The notes beneath the pieces are model-generated. The model had not been told where the DNA came from, did no database searches, and saw nothing but the letters and a program-made list of their open reading frames with translations. Shown piece by piece: positions 55,356-64,000 of a DNA stretch of 64,000 nucleotides (the stretch's first letter is position 1; each line of letters opens with the position of its first letter). The position numbers were made by a program, and so were the translations under genes. This DNA comes from Thalassomonas actiniarum (lineage in GTDB: Bacteria; Pseudomonadota; Gammaproteobacteria; Enterobacterales; Alteromonadaceae). The stretch spans positions 868,001 through 932,000 of the forward strand of contig NZ_CP059735.1 in assembly GCF_000948975.2 (NCBI RefSeq), in the 5' to 3' direction.

Positions 55356-57722
55356 ATGATAGGGGCTCTGAATCAAAAACTGATCAGGGATATCTGGAAG
55401 ATAAAGGGACAGATGACGGCGATCATCCTGGTGATGGCGGCGGGGATTGCCGTCTATGTCATCATGTTCGGGGTGCTTGACAGCCTGCGCCTGACCCAGC
55501 AAACCTATTATGAGCGTTACCGTTTTGCCGATGTTTTTGCGTCCCTGAAACGTGCTCCCGAGGCGGTTAAACAACGCGTCCAGGAAATTCCCGGGGTTTC
55601 GGTGAGCCAAAGCCGGGTCCGTTTTGGCGTGACCCTGCAGATGCCGGATATGTTAGAGCCCGCCACCGGCATGGTGCTGTCGCTGCCTGACGGCAAGCAG
55701 CCGCTGCTTAACCGGCTCTATCTGCGCACCGGGCGTATGCTCTATGCCAATGAAGCAGATGCCATTCTCGTTGATGAAAGCTTTTTTATCGCCCACCGTT
55801 TAGCCCTGGGGGATAAGGTCACTATGGTGATTTATGGCCATCGCCGCAGCTTTAAAATTGTCGGTGTGGTGCTCTCGCCGGAATATGTGTACAGCATAGC
55901 GCCGGGGGCCTTGATGCCTGATAATAAAAGGTTTGGCATTTTCTGGATGGGGCGGCGTGCGCTGGCAGCGGCGGTGAATATGAAAGGGGCGTTTAATGAT
56001 TTGTCCCTGAGTTTAGAGCGTAACGCCAATACCGAGCGGGTTAAAGAGCAGCTCGACCTGCTGCTAAAACCCTACGGCGGTTTGCTCGCCTTTGACAGGC
56101 GGGAGCAAATCTCCAATTTCTTTCTCGAAAATGAATTAAAGCAGCTGGAGGCGATGGGGGTGATGGCGCCGGTAATTTTTCTCAGCGTGGCGGCGTTTTT
56201 AATTTATGTGGTTATGTCGCGCCAGGTAACGACCCAGCGGGAGCAAATCGGCATGCTTAAGGCGGTGGGCTATAGCGACCGGGAGATCATTTTCCATTAT
56301 TTAAAAATGGTACTGGTGATCACCGGCTGTGGCGCTGTGATAGGTTTGGCGCTCGGTGCCTGGATGGGAGTGGGCATGACCAAGATGTATGCCGAGTTTT
56401 TCCGTTTCCCCATTCTTAAATACAGCTTTTCCTTTCAGGTGATGATTTTTGCCGTATTGCTGTGCACCCTGGCAGCCATTGCCGGCACCCTGATGGCGAT
56501 TCGCAGCGCGGCACGTTTGCCGCCGGCGGAGGCGATGCGAGTGCAAAGCCCGGCGGAGTTTAAACAGACCCTGTTTGAGCGGCTGGGGCTGCACCGCCAT
56601 TTGTCTTTTCTTAGCCGGATCGTTTTCAGGCAATTGGAGCGGCGCCCCTGGCGGGCGCTGTTTTCCGCCCTGGGTATGGCGATGGCGATGGCTATCCTGG
56701 TGTTCAGTTTTTTTATGGAAGATTCCATGAGTTACCTGATGGATGTGCAATATGAGCTGATCCAGCGGGAAGATGTGAACCTGAGTTTTGTCGAAGCCGT
56801 GCCTTACCGGGCGCTGGAAGAAATCAAGGTCATTCCCGGGGTGCTGCGCATTGAGCCTTTGCGCAGTCTTGCGGTGAATTTGAAGTTTAAACATTATCAA
56901 AAACGCACGGCGATCATAGGTTTAACGGCAAAACCCGAGCTGTTTAGGGTGATCAAGGAGGATTTGCAGCGTTTTGAGTTGCCGCCGACCGGTTTGGTCA
57001 TGAATGAGAAGCTGGCACAGATCCTCCAGGTTAAAAAGGGCGATATCCTGACGGTAGAGGTGCTGGAGGAAAAACGCCAGACCCTGCACATTCCGGTAAG
57101 CGGCATCATTAAAGAGTTTATTGGCCTCGGGGTTTATATGGAGATCAGCCGCCTGAATTTCTTGCTTGATAGTCCGGCAAAAATCACCGGTGCCTCGTTA
57201 ATGACCGACAATAACAACAGCATGCTCCTGTATAAAAAAATTAAAGATATCCCCAAGGTTGTCGGTCTGAATATTACTTCTGTGCTCAGGCGTATTTTTG
57301 AAGAGTTGATGGCGGAAAACCTGTTAAAAATGGTCAGCACCAACATGCTGTTTGCCTGTTTTATCAGTTTCGGGGTGATTTATAACACCGCCCGCATTAC
57401 CTTGTCGGAAAGGGGGCGGGAGCTGGCCAGTTTGCGGGTGTTGGGCCTAACCCGGCGGGAAGTGGCCTATCTGCTCTTTGGTGAGCTTGGGGTGATCACT
57501 TTGTTTTCCCTGCCGCTGGGCATATGGATAGGGCAGGGCCTGGTGCAGGGCATGGTTTCCTCTATGGACAGTGAGCTGTTTCGCATTCCTGTCTATCTGG
57601 AAAAGTCTACTTATGGTTATGCGGTAGCTATAGTGCTGGTGAGCACCCTGGTGTCATTTTACCTGGTATGGTATCAGCTGGATCGCCTGGATCTGGTGAG
57701 CGCACAAAAAGGGGTTGAATAA
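55356..57722 (+). CDS. FtsX-family ABC permease
   Basis: 788 residues with two FtsX-like halves; membrane segments near 18-45, 270-300, 320-350, 370-395, 690-780. Pieces: REQIGMLKAVGYSDREIIFH, RELASLRVLGLTRREVAYLL. The ATG at 55356 with AGGAAG upstream is preferred to a TTG three bases earlier. 51 nt after the ATPase gene. Substrate unknown. Confidence 0.9.
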   Translation: MIGALNQKLIRDIWKIKGQMTAIILVMAAGIAVYVIMFGVLDSLRLTQQTYYERYRFADVFASLKRAPEAVKQRVQEIPGVSVSQSRVRFGVTLQMPDMLEPATGMVLSLPDGKQPLLNRLYLRTGRMLYANEADAILVDESFFIAHRLALGDKVTMVIYGHRRSFKIVGVVLSPEYVYSIAPGALMPDNKRFGIFWMGRRALAAAVNMKGAFNDLSLSLERNANTERVKEQLDLLLKPYGGLLAFDRREQISNFFLENELKQLEAMGVMAPVIFLSVAAFLIYVVMSRQVTTQREQIGMLKAVGYSDREIIFHYLKMVLVITGCGAVIGLALGAWMGVGMTKMYAEFFRFPILKYSFSFQVMIFAVLLCTLAAIAGTLMAIRSAARLPPAEAMRVQSPAEFKQTLFERLGLHRHLSFLSRIVFRQLERRPWRALFSALGMAMAMAILVFSFFMEDSMSYLMDVQYELIQREDVNLSFVEAVPYRALEEIKVIPGVLRIEPLRSLAVNLKFKHYQKRTAIIGLTAKPELFRVIKEDLQRFELPPTGLVMNEKLAQILQVKKGDILTVEVLEEKRQTLHIPVSGIIKEFIGLGVYMEISRLNFLLDSPAKITGASLMTDNNNSMLLYKKIKDIPKVVGLNITSVLRRIFEELMAENLLKMVSTNMLFACFISFGVIYNTARITLSERGRELASLRVLGLTRREVAYLLFGELGVITLFSLPLGIWIGQGLVQGMVSSMDSELFRIPVYLEKSTYGYAVAIVLVSTLVSFYLVWYQLDRLDLVSAQKGVE

Positions 57723-57738
57723 TGGAGGAGAATAGCAG

Positions 57739-58947
57739 ATGAAAGTCAAACAGGTGAAGTATCTGATTAAATTGCTGCTGGGGCTGGTGGTGGTGGCATT
57801 ACTGATCTTTGCTTTTATTCCCGAGCCGGTGAAGGTGGATATGTTTACTGTCGCCAAAGGTAATTTGCTGGTGACTTTAGAAGGCGAAGGTAAAACCCGT
57901 ATCCATGATATTTATACCGTTTATGCTCCCATAGATGGCCGTATCACCCGGATTGAGAGCGAGCCGGGTGACAGGGTAACCGCCGCCGAAACCATTATTG
58001 CCAATATGTTCCCCGCCAATCCCCAGTTTTTGGATAAACGCCGGGAAACCCAGGCGAAAGCGGATATTGAAGGGGCGAGGGCAGCGCTGTCACTGGCTAA
58101 GGCCAGGGTGAAACAGGCGCAGGCGGAGCTGGAATTTGAACTTTCTGATTTTAAACGTACCGAATTGCTTTATCGCCAGCAAACGGTATCTAAAGCCCAT
58201 TTAGAGCGGGCACAATTGCGCATTAAAACCCTTAAGGCGGAGCTGGAAACCGCGCTATCCAACCAGGAAGTAATGGAGTCACGCCTGGCGGCGGCCCGCG
58301 CCATGCTGGTACAGCCGGAAGAGCAGGAAGAGGCAGGCAACGGCGGCGATTGTCATATTTGCATTCATTCGCCGGTGGATGGCCGGGTGCTGAGAATATT
58401 GCATAAGAGCGAAAGTATTGTCGCGGTGGGGACACCGCTGGTGGAAATAGGCAATCCGGCGGATCTGGAAGTCAGCATTGAAATGCTGTCCACCAATGCG
58501 GTGAAAGTTAAACCCGGCGACGAGGCCCTGATCAAGCGCTGGGGAGGGGAGCAAGATATCAGGGCCAGGGTGCGCTTGATAGAACCTTCCGGTTTCACCA
58601 AGATTTCCGCCCTCGGTGTTGAAGAGCAAAGGGTTAATGTTATTTTAGCTTTTACCGACCCGGCGGCAAAATGGCAAAGCCTGGGGGATGCTTTCAGGGT
58701 GGAAGCCGCCATTATCATCGACAAGGCGGAAAATGTGATTTCTGTGCCTTTATCTGCCTTGTTCAGGCAAGAGGAGCAATGGTCGGTTTTTAAAGTGGTG
58801 GATGGCTATGTGGTGTTGCAGCAGGTGGAGGTCGGCAGGCGTAATGACAGGTTTGCGGAAATTACTTCCGGCTTGCAAGCGGGTGAGCAAGTGATCAGCT
58901 ATCCGGGCAATAAAGTGTCTGCCGGTGTGCGGGTTGAAAAAAGGTAG
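57739..58947 (+). CDS. Efflux periplasmic adaptor (HlyD-like)
   Basis: 402 residues: membrane anchor (LLLGLVVVALLIFAFIP), barrel-sandwich pieces (YTVYAPIDGRITRIESEPGD; CIHSPVDGRVLRILHKSES), coiled coil (~95-190). Ribosome site GGAGGAG before the ATG. Third gene of the exporter. CHICIHS within it might bind metal, which is only a guess. Confidence 0.9.
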   Translation: MKVKQVKYLIKLLLGLVVVALLIFAFIPEPVKVDMFTVAKGNLLVTLEGEGKTRIHDIYTVYAPIDGRITRIESEPGDRVTAAETIIANMFPANPQFLDKRRETQAKADIEGARAALSLAKARVKQAQAELEFELSDFKRTELLYRQQTVSKAHLERAQLRIKTLKAELETALSNQEVMESRLAAARAMLVQPEEQEEAGNGGDCHICIHSPVDGRVLRILHKSESIVAVGTPLVEIGNPADLEVSIEMLSTNAVKVKPGDEALIKRWGGEQDIRARVRLIEPSGFTKISALGVEEQRVNVILAFTDPAAKWQSLGDAFRVEAAIIIDKAENVISVPLSALFRQEEQWSVFKVVDGYVVLQQVEVGRRNDRFAEITSGLQAGEQVISYPGNKVSAGVRVEKR

Positions 58948-59059
58948 CCGGATTGAACGTTTTTTAGCTAGTCGTTAACAAAAATAGGTGGTTTTATCGC
59001 AAAAAACGTTACGCTGGCGCAATAAAAAGCAGTTAATTACGCTACAGGGCACATTTTCA

Positions 59060-59088
59060 TTGCGCTTGAAGAATTTCTTATCTAGTAT
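59060..59088 (+). promoter_or_regulatory. Candidate hup promoter
   Basis: TTGCGC and TAGTAT separated by 17 nt, about 37 nt before the HU start. Confidence 0.4.
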
Positions 59089-59124
59089 GCCTTATCAATA
59101 ATAAACAAATGAGAAGTTAATACC

Positions 59125-59400
59125 ATGAACAAAAGTGAATTAGTAGAAAAAATGGCCGAAGGCGCTGATATCTCCAAAGCCGCTGCTGGACGTGCGTTAG
59201 ACAGCTTTATAGGCGCCGTAACTGAAGAGTTAAAAAATGGCGGTGACGTAGCGCTTGTTGGTTTTGGTACTTTTAAAGTAACTGACCGTGCTGCCCGTAC
59301 TGGCCGTAACCCGCAAACTGGCGCAGAAATCCAAATCGCTGCTGCTAAAATGCCTGGCTTCAAAGCTGGTAAAGGTTTAAAAGACACAGTAAACGCATAA
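59125..59400 (+). CDS. hupB: HU-family DNA-binding protein
   Basis: 91 residues. Histone-like protein that bends and compacts DNA as a dimer. Classic features: [40 protein letters not shown] and [14 protein letters not shown]. The beta-arm Arg/Pro region ([12 protein letters not shown]) is intact. Could be either HU subunit type; the symbol is a best guess. Stand-alone with its own promoter and terminator. Confidence 0.93.
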   Translation: MNKSELVEKMAEGADISKAAAGRALDSFIGAVTEELKNGGDVALVGFGTFKVTDRAARTGRNPQTGAEIQIAAAKMPGFKAGKGLKDTVNA

Positions 59401-59421
59401 GCTGTCAGCTTAAAGTTTCAG

Positions 59422-59450
59422 AAAAAACCAGCTTAATGCTGGTTTTTTTA
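59422..59450 (+). terminator. Terminator of the HU gene
   Basis: AAAAAACCAGC / GCTGGTTTTTTT around TTAAT. Strong intrinsic terminator. Confidence 0.92.
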
Positions 59451-59557
59451 TAGCCATATCAATATCTCATCAGGTTCATCTGCTAAAAGGCAACATAGCT
59501 TTATCAAGTGCCGGTAACCTTTGCGGGCAGTTTTTACCGGCAATTAAATACTGGTGA

Positions 59558-59737
59558 TTAACCGCACCTTCGGCTTACACATTGGCAAGTTTGCGCGTTG
59601 ATCGTGTTACAAAAGTTCGAGTAATCGTCACCACGTCCGGCACCGGCACCTGCAATTTGAGGGGTCATATCTGCTGGAATAGCTTGGTTATTTTGCGATA
59701 AATTTTTTAGTTTCTTTTTATTTAATTTAAGTTTCAT
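59558..59737 (-). CDS. RiPP-precursor-like cysteine-containing peptide
   Basis: A 59-residue frame too short for routine calling. Leader-like N-terminus MKLKLNKKKLKNLSQNNQAI, then PADMTPQIAGAGAG, then a core RGDDYSNFCNTINAQTCQCV ending SRRCG. Basic Lys/Leu-rich start, a TP(Q)xAG-type break and a Cys/Ser/Thr-rich core are seen in small precursors of ribosomally made peptides (lanthipeptide-like) in marine gammaproteobacteria. Weak ribosome site (GGA 7 nt before ATG). No LanB/LanC or other modifying enzyme is in the window. Coding reality is supported by the structured sequence, not by a search. Confidence 0.55.
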   Translation of the reverse strand: MKLKLNKKKLKNLSQNNQAIPADMTPQIAGAGAGRGDDYSNFCNTINAQTCQCVSRRCG

Positions 59738-59917
59738 TTATACGTCCATATTTAAGATGAGGGTCTGTGCTGAAAAGACGGCACTTAACTAAATTAACGG
59801 TTAGCGAAGGTAAGTCAACGAAAAATATGAGGTATTATTGTTTTAAGTGAATCAGTGCGTAGCGATGTTGAACGCTTGAAGAGCTGAAATGTGATGAATC
59901 AACAGCACCAGGATTTG

Positions 59918-59951
59918 CTAATACCGTTCACGCAGAAGTGAACGGTATTAG
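59918..59951. repeat. Perfect 14-bp stem-loop
   Basis: CTAATACCGTTCAC and GTGAACGGTATTAG separated by GCAGAA. It is about 40 nt past the stop of the M28 peptidase (minus strand), so it may end that transcript, though no T-tract follows. Confidence 0.7.
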
Positions 59952-59993
59952 TGGCTGGAGCTTTTCTATCCAGGTGCAGGTCATTTAATCGGC

Positions 59994-61400
59994 TTACTGA
60001 TAACCGCCGAAAGATCCGGCTGGGCCGGGGAAAACGACCGGGCTCTCAAAGCCATCTTTGGAAACACTGCTGACGCCAAAGAAGTAGTTATCAATGACGA
60101 TGTTCTTTAATTGAAATTCAGTCACATCACCGACATATTGACTGCGGGTCCAGGTAGGCTCTGTGGTCAAACGCCAATGAAGTCGATAGCCGGCCAAATT
60201 TTCCGCCATTTTACCTTGGGGTCGTTGCCAGCTCAGTGTGGTCGAGGCTTTTACCGCACCGGTAATTTCCACTTCAGCCGGCGGTGGCGGCGCCCAGGCC
60301 ATAGCGGCCAGGGTGACGGCATTTAATGATGTCAGCTTGGCGTTATAGGGAAAGTTGACACCGGCAAGCACATCACCGAATTGACGGCCGTTCTCGTTGC
60401 GTAAGTTTTGATGTTGGCGATCATAATGTTCATTGGTTTCCATGATCCGTACGCCGGGGAAACCCACTTCATTAAACGGCCGGTGGTGACCGCCGCGGCC
60501 AAAGCGATCGAGCCGGTAAACCATCATCACATCAAGATTGGGGATGTAATTATCGGCAATTTTGTCAATATAGCGGGCGATATTGCGGGAGGGAGAGTCG
60601 ACTTCACCGCCGGTGAAACGACGCTTACGTGCTTCTTCAGCGGTTTCAACAAAGCGGGTGCCTTCTGAAAAGACCCGTGCCGTGGCATTATTGGTAACAC
60701 CATTGATACCAGAAATGTTGCCTATCATGTCGTTATTAATCACTGCTTCGACACGCCAGCCTTCTTTTTTCGCTATGCCGGCCATGATTTTGCCGCCAAA
60801 TAATCCCTGCTCTTCTCCCGACAAGGCAGCATAAACAAGAGTGCCGGCAAATTTATGCTGCGACAGTACCCGGGCTGCTTCAAGTACACCGGCGATGCCT
60901 GAGGCATTATCATTGGCACCGGGGGAGTCACTGGTGGCATCTAAGGGATCGGTGACCCGTGAATCTATATCGCCGGTCATGATGATATAGCGGTTAGGAT
61001 CTAAAGTGCCCCGTTGGATGGCGACAATATTAACCACTTCTGTTGGCTGGGGAATGCGTTTTTCACCGGAAAACGTCTGTTTTTGTACAACCACTTCTAA
61101 ACAACCATCACACCGAGCCGAAATTTGCTCAAATTCGCTTTTTATCCAGCGTCTGGCGGCGCCGATCCCCCGGGTATCTGATTGTGTTTCTGACAAGGTA
61201 TGCCGGGTGCCAAAACCCACGAGTTCAGTCACCGTTCGTTTAACCTGCTCGGCACTCACTTCTGCCTGGATTGTTCTCAGTATGGGCTGCTCTGTCGGCG
61301 GCACCCGGGGCAAATCTTTTGCGGCCATTACGCTTTGGGGTAATAAAAATGCGGAGATGGCCAGTGTGATAACGCCGGGTCGAAAGGCTTTTAACATCAT
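59994..61400 (-). CDS. M28-family aminopeptidase, exported
   Basis: 468 residues: signal peptide (ending SVMAAKDLP), M28 domain (~70-360) with PGANDNASGIAGVLEAARVL (Asp ligand), LSGEEQGLFGGKI (Glu-Glu), NNDMIGNISG (Asp) and HYDRQHQN (His). The first zinc position is GDIDSR, where M28 enzymes usually have GHxDS, so one His ligand looks replaced by Asp. C-terminal ~380-468 is fibronectin-III-like (TGAVKASTTLSWQRPQGKMA). Probably hydrolyses peptides in the periplasm or outside. Confidence 0.87.
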   Translation of the reverse strand: MMLKAFRPGVITLAISAFLLPQSVMAAKDLPRVPPTEQPILRTIQAEVSAEQVKRTVTELVGFGTRHTLSETQSDTRGIGAARRWIKSEFEQISARCDGCLEVVVQKQTFSGEKRIPQPTEVVNIVAIQRGTLDPNRYIIMTGDIDSRVTDPLDATSDSPGANDNASGIAGVLEAARVLSQHKFAGTLVYAALSGEEQGLFGGKIMAGIAKKEGWRVEAVINNDMIGNISGINGVTNNATARVFSEGTRFVETAEEARKRRFTGGEVDSPSRNIARYIDKIADNYIPNLDVMMVYRLDRFGRGGHHRPFNEVGFPGVRIMETNEHYDRQHQNLRNENGRQFGDVLAGVNFPYNAKLTSLNAVTLAAMAWAPPPPAEVEITGAVKASTTLSWQRPQGKMAENLAGYRLHWRLTTEPTWTRSQYVGDVTEFQLKNIVIDNYFFGVSSVSKDGFESPVVFPGPAGSFGGYQ

Positions 61401-61677
61401 AAGGTTCCGTAATTATTTAACGATTGACTGAGAGTAGCACAAGCGAGTGATAACTGACCATAAATGTCTTAAATGCCATCGTCTCTCTTACTGGCACAGG
61501 GAAAGATAGTGATATCGGGAGGGCCTGATGGGGAACTGCTAACAGGGGCTCTGGCCAAGCACCTTAGGCTTGCTTGTTTATTACCAGGGAGCTGTTCAGG
61601 TCTTGTGAGCTTTAAGCCGTATTATCCACAGCTTAAAACTCAAAACCTTAGTAGCTTCTGGTGAAACTTCTTGCAGC
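61401..61677. other. Gap with hairpin between katG and the peptidase
   Basis: Contains GAGCTTTAAGC (61607-61617) paired with GCTTAAAACTC (61631-61641) with one mismatch, possibly the katG transcript end. A 63-codon frame at 61473-61664 has no support. Confidence 0.4.
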
Positions 61678-63897
61678 TTACTTTAAGTCAAAGCGATCTA
61701 ACTGCATGACTTTGACCCAGGCTGTCACAAAGTCACTCACAAACTTCTTGTCGGCATCGTCTGAAGCATAGACTTCAGCAATTGCCCTTAACTCAGTGTT
61801 AGAGCCGAAAATGAGATCGACAGGGGTAGCTTGCCATTTTAACTTGCCTGAGGCGCGGTCATGACCTTGATAAATGCCGGTATTACCTTTGGCTTTAGTC
61901 CATGTTGTAGACATGTCTAACAGGTTGACAAAGAAGTCATTGGTTAATACGCCTGGCTGGTCGGTAAAAACACCTAAAGCGGAGCCGTCATAATTGGCAT
62001 TTAATGCACGCATGCCGCCAACGAGTACCGTCATTTCAGGGACGTTCAAACCTAATAAGTTGGCTTTGTCGATGAGCATTTCTGCCGGCGACATATAGCT
62101 TGTCTTGCTGTAATAGTTACGGAAACCGTCTGCTGTTGGCTGTAAATAATTGAATGATTCAATATCTGTTTGCGCTTGTGAGGCATCGGTGCGCCCGGGC
62201 TTAAAGGGGACTTCAAGGTGATGGCCTGCCTGTTTTGCCGCGCTTTCAATGGCGGCAGCACTGCCCAGGACAATTAAATCTGCCAGCGATACTTGCTTGT
62301 TAGCAGATTTGCTGTTGTATTTCGCCTGGATTGATTCAAGCTTTGCCAGTACTTTGTTTAGTTCAGCTGGGTTATTGACTTGCCAGTTTTTTTGCGGCTC
62401 AAGCCTGATGCGGGCGCCGTTAACACCGCCGCGCATATCGGTGACACGATGGCTGGCAGCAGCAGCCCAGGCGGTTCTGATTAATTCAGAGTTGGTTAAG
62501 CCAGAATCAAGCAGTTGTTTTTTCAGTTTGGCGATATCTTTTGCGTTAATAAGCCGGTGTTTAACGCCGGGAAGCGGATCTTGCCATAACAGCACTTCAC
62601 TTGGCACTTCTGCGCCAACATATCTTGCCCGGGGGCCCATATCGCGGTGAGTTAACTTGAACCAGGCCCTGGCAAAGGCGCGATCAAACTCGCTGGGATC
62701 TTTTTGAAAGCGCTCGACAATTTTTCTAAAGCCCGGATCTTCTTTTAATGCCAGGTCGGTTGTGAGCATGATAGGGGCATGACGTTTATTGGCTATATGT
62801 GCATCCGGTACCAGGTTTGCTGCTGCTTTATCGTCGGGAATCCACTGAATGGCGCCGGCAGGGCTTTTACTTTGTATCCAGTTAAAGTTCATCAGGTTGT
62901 CTAAAAAGTTGGATGACCACTGGGTCGGGGTTACGGTCCAGGCACCCTCTAAACCACTGGTTGAGGTATCTGCACCTTTACCTGTGCCACACTTGTTTTT
63001 CCACCCTAAACCTTGTGCTTCAATCTCTGCGGCGGCAGGTTCCACGCCGACACATTTATCCGGTTTTTTCGCGCCATGGGCCTTACCCAGAGTGTGGCCG
63101 CCGGCGATCAGGGCGACAATTTCTTCATCATTCATGGCCATGCGGCCAAACGACATTCTGATGTCTTTAGCCGCCAGCAGGGGGTCGGGATTGCCGTGGG
63201 GTCCTACCGGATTAACATAAATTAAGCCCATTTCTACTGCCGCAAGCGGGCCTTTGAGTTTGCCTTTTTTGTCTCTGCGTTTGTCATCCAGAAAGGCGGT
63301 TTCCGGACCCCAGTACACTAAATCAGGTTCCCAGTCGTCGCTTCTGCCGCCGGCAAAACCAAAGGTTTTAAAACCCATGGATTCAAGGGCAACATTGCCG
63401 GAAAGCACCATTAAATCTGCCCAGGAAAGTTTGCGGCCGTATTTTTGTTTGACCGGCCATAGTAGCCGCCGTGCCTTGTCCAGGTTGGCATTGTCGGGCC
63501 AGCTGTTCAGCGGATCGAAGCGTTGCTGGCCGCCGGCAGCACCGCCGCGGCCGTCATGGACACGGTAAACCCCGGCGCTGTGCCAGGCCATGCGGATCAT
63601 TAACGGGCCGTAATGTCCCCAGTCTGCGGGCCACCAGGTTTGAGAATCGGTGAGGGTTGTCTGAATGTCTTTTTTAAGCTGTTTTAAATCAAGGGTTGCA
63701 AAGGCTTTGGCATAATTGAACTGTGCGCCGTAAGGGTTGGACTCTTCGCTGTGTTGCCTGAGCGGACTCAGGTTGAGTTGCTCCGGCCACCAAAATTGGT
63801 TGGTTTTTGCTTCACCACTTGCCTGCACTGTAGTCGACAGCGCCGCAGAAGATAAAGCAACAGATATTGCTACTATAGGAAGTGTGTTTTTGAACAT
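61678..63897 (-). CDS. katG: Catalase-peroxidase with signal peptide
   Basis: 739 residues. Heme enzyme that removes hydrogen peroxide. The first ~26 residues are a signal peptide ([20 protein letters not shown]), so the enzyme is periplasmic, the KatP-like variant. Distal site [19 protein letters not shown] (Trp and His of the active site), Tyr of the Met-Tyr-Trp adduct in [15 protein letters not shown], proximal His in [11 protein letters not shown]. The duplicated C-terminal half is present ([20 protein letters not shown]). Length and motifs are normal. Stand-alone gene. Confidence 0.94.
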   Translation of the reverse strand: MFKNTLPIVAISVALSSAALSTTVQASGEAKTNQFWWPEQLNLSPLRQHSEESNPYGAQFNYAKAFATLDLKQLKKDIQTTLTDSQTWWPADWGHYGPLMIRMAWHSAGVYRVHDGRGGAAGGQQRFDPLNSWPDNANLDKARRLLWPVKQKYGRKLSWADLMVLSGNVALESMGFKTFGFAGGRSDDWEPDLVYWGPETAFLDDKRRDKKGKLKGPLAAVEMGLIYVNPVGPHGNPDPLLAAKDIRMSFGRMAMNDEEIVALIAGGHTLGKAHGAKKPDKCVGVEPAAAEIEAQGLGWKNKCGTGKGADTSTSGLEGAWTVTPTQWSSNFLDNLMNFNWIQSKSPAGAIQWIPDDKAAANLVPDAHIANKRHAPIMLTTDLALKEDPGFRKIVERFQKDPSEFDRAFARAWFKLTHRDMGPRARYVGAEVPSEVLLWQDPLPGVKHRLINAKDIAKLKKQLLDSGLTNSELIRTAWAAAASHRVTDMRGGVNGARIRLEPQKNWQVNNPAELNKVLAKLESIQAKYNSKSANKQVSLADLIVLGSAAAIESAAKQAGHHLEVPFKPGRTDASQAQTDIESFNYLQPTADGFRNYYSKTSYMSPAEMLIDKANLLGLNVPEMTVLVGGMRALNANYDGSALGVFTDQPGVLTNDFFVNLLDMSTTWTKAKGNTGIYQGHDRASGKLKWQATPVDLIFGSNTELRAIAEVYASDDADKKFVSDFVTAWVKVMQLDRFDLK

Positions 63898-64000
63898 TGT
63901 AATGCCTCTTTCTTATCATAAGTTTGTCAATAAATCCCTTTAAGTAGGAAGAGAGTAGAATAGAAAAGGCTTGTTGAATAATTGATTGAACTGAAGATAA

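Noticed and set aside
61473-61664. 63-codon frame between katG and the peptidase
   Set aside because: Includes a hairpin, no ribosome site, no recognisable features.

Overview
The window looks like a chromosome segment of a marine gammaproteobacterium of the Alteromonadales, probably Colwelliaceae and most like Thalassomonas. This is an inference from gene order and protein similarity. The left end has the housekeeping order sspA-sspB, dolP, diaA, yraN, lpoA, rsmI, rnpB known from that order, and proteins such as SspA are very close to the Escherichia coli ones. No rRNA, tRNA, CRISPR array, transposase or integrase was seen.

Layout. 1-7060: conserved core with two good terminators and rnpB. 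7060-13300: AT-richer accessory block just downstream of rnpB, where related bacteria usually carry mraZ. It holds a LysM-like/hydrophobic-tail putative toxin with a membrane partner, an XRE regulator overlapping a small peptide gene with duplicated double-glycine motifs, two divergent paralogous regulator-like genes around a 22-bp perfect inverted repeat, and several unknown small genes. 13300-21011: DJ-1/PfpI protein, haloalkane-dehalogenase-like hydrolase, quinone-oxidoreductase-like enzyme, azoreductase with divergent LysR regulator, and an IorAB-type molybdenum hydroxylase. 21197-28592: pbpC and a bacterial alpha-2-macroglobulin, a classic periplasmic pair. 28600-33850: second AT-rich accessory block with a HEPN-like protein, a second putative toxin/membrane-partner pair, a frameshifted lipoprotein, a ribbon-helix-helix pair and a dispersed repeat lying between the genes.

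34500-42600: secreted acidic protein, PepSY protein, OmpR-type response regulator, DUF5916/CBM9-like outer-membrane barrel protein and a large propeller histidine kinase, a probable sensory system for an extracellular substrate. 42800-44240: small unknowns. 44359-52026: MacB-like ABC exporter (adaptor, ATPase, permease) divergent from an NtrC/NtrB-like two-component pair that probably controls it. 52085-54223: GntR-ABC-permease operon. 54552-58947: a second ATPase-permease-adaptor exporter. 59125-64000: HU protein, an unlisted 59-codon RiPP-like peptide gene, an M28 peptidase and a periplasmic catalase-peroxidase.

The most interesting items are the two small peptide genes (9194-9415 and 59558-59737), the two putative toxin/immunity pairs, the divergent paralogues around a long inverted repeat, and the repeats that separate accessory genes at 29.4-32.4 kb. 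All functions are read from sequence alone; no database search was run.
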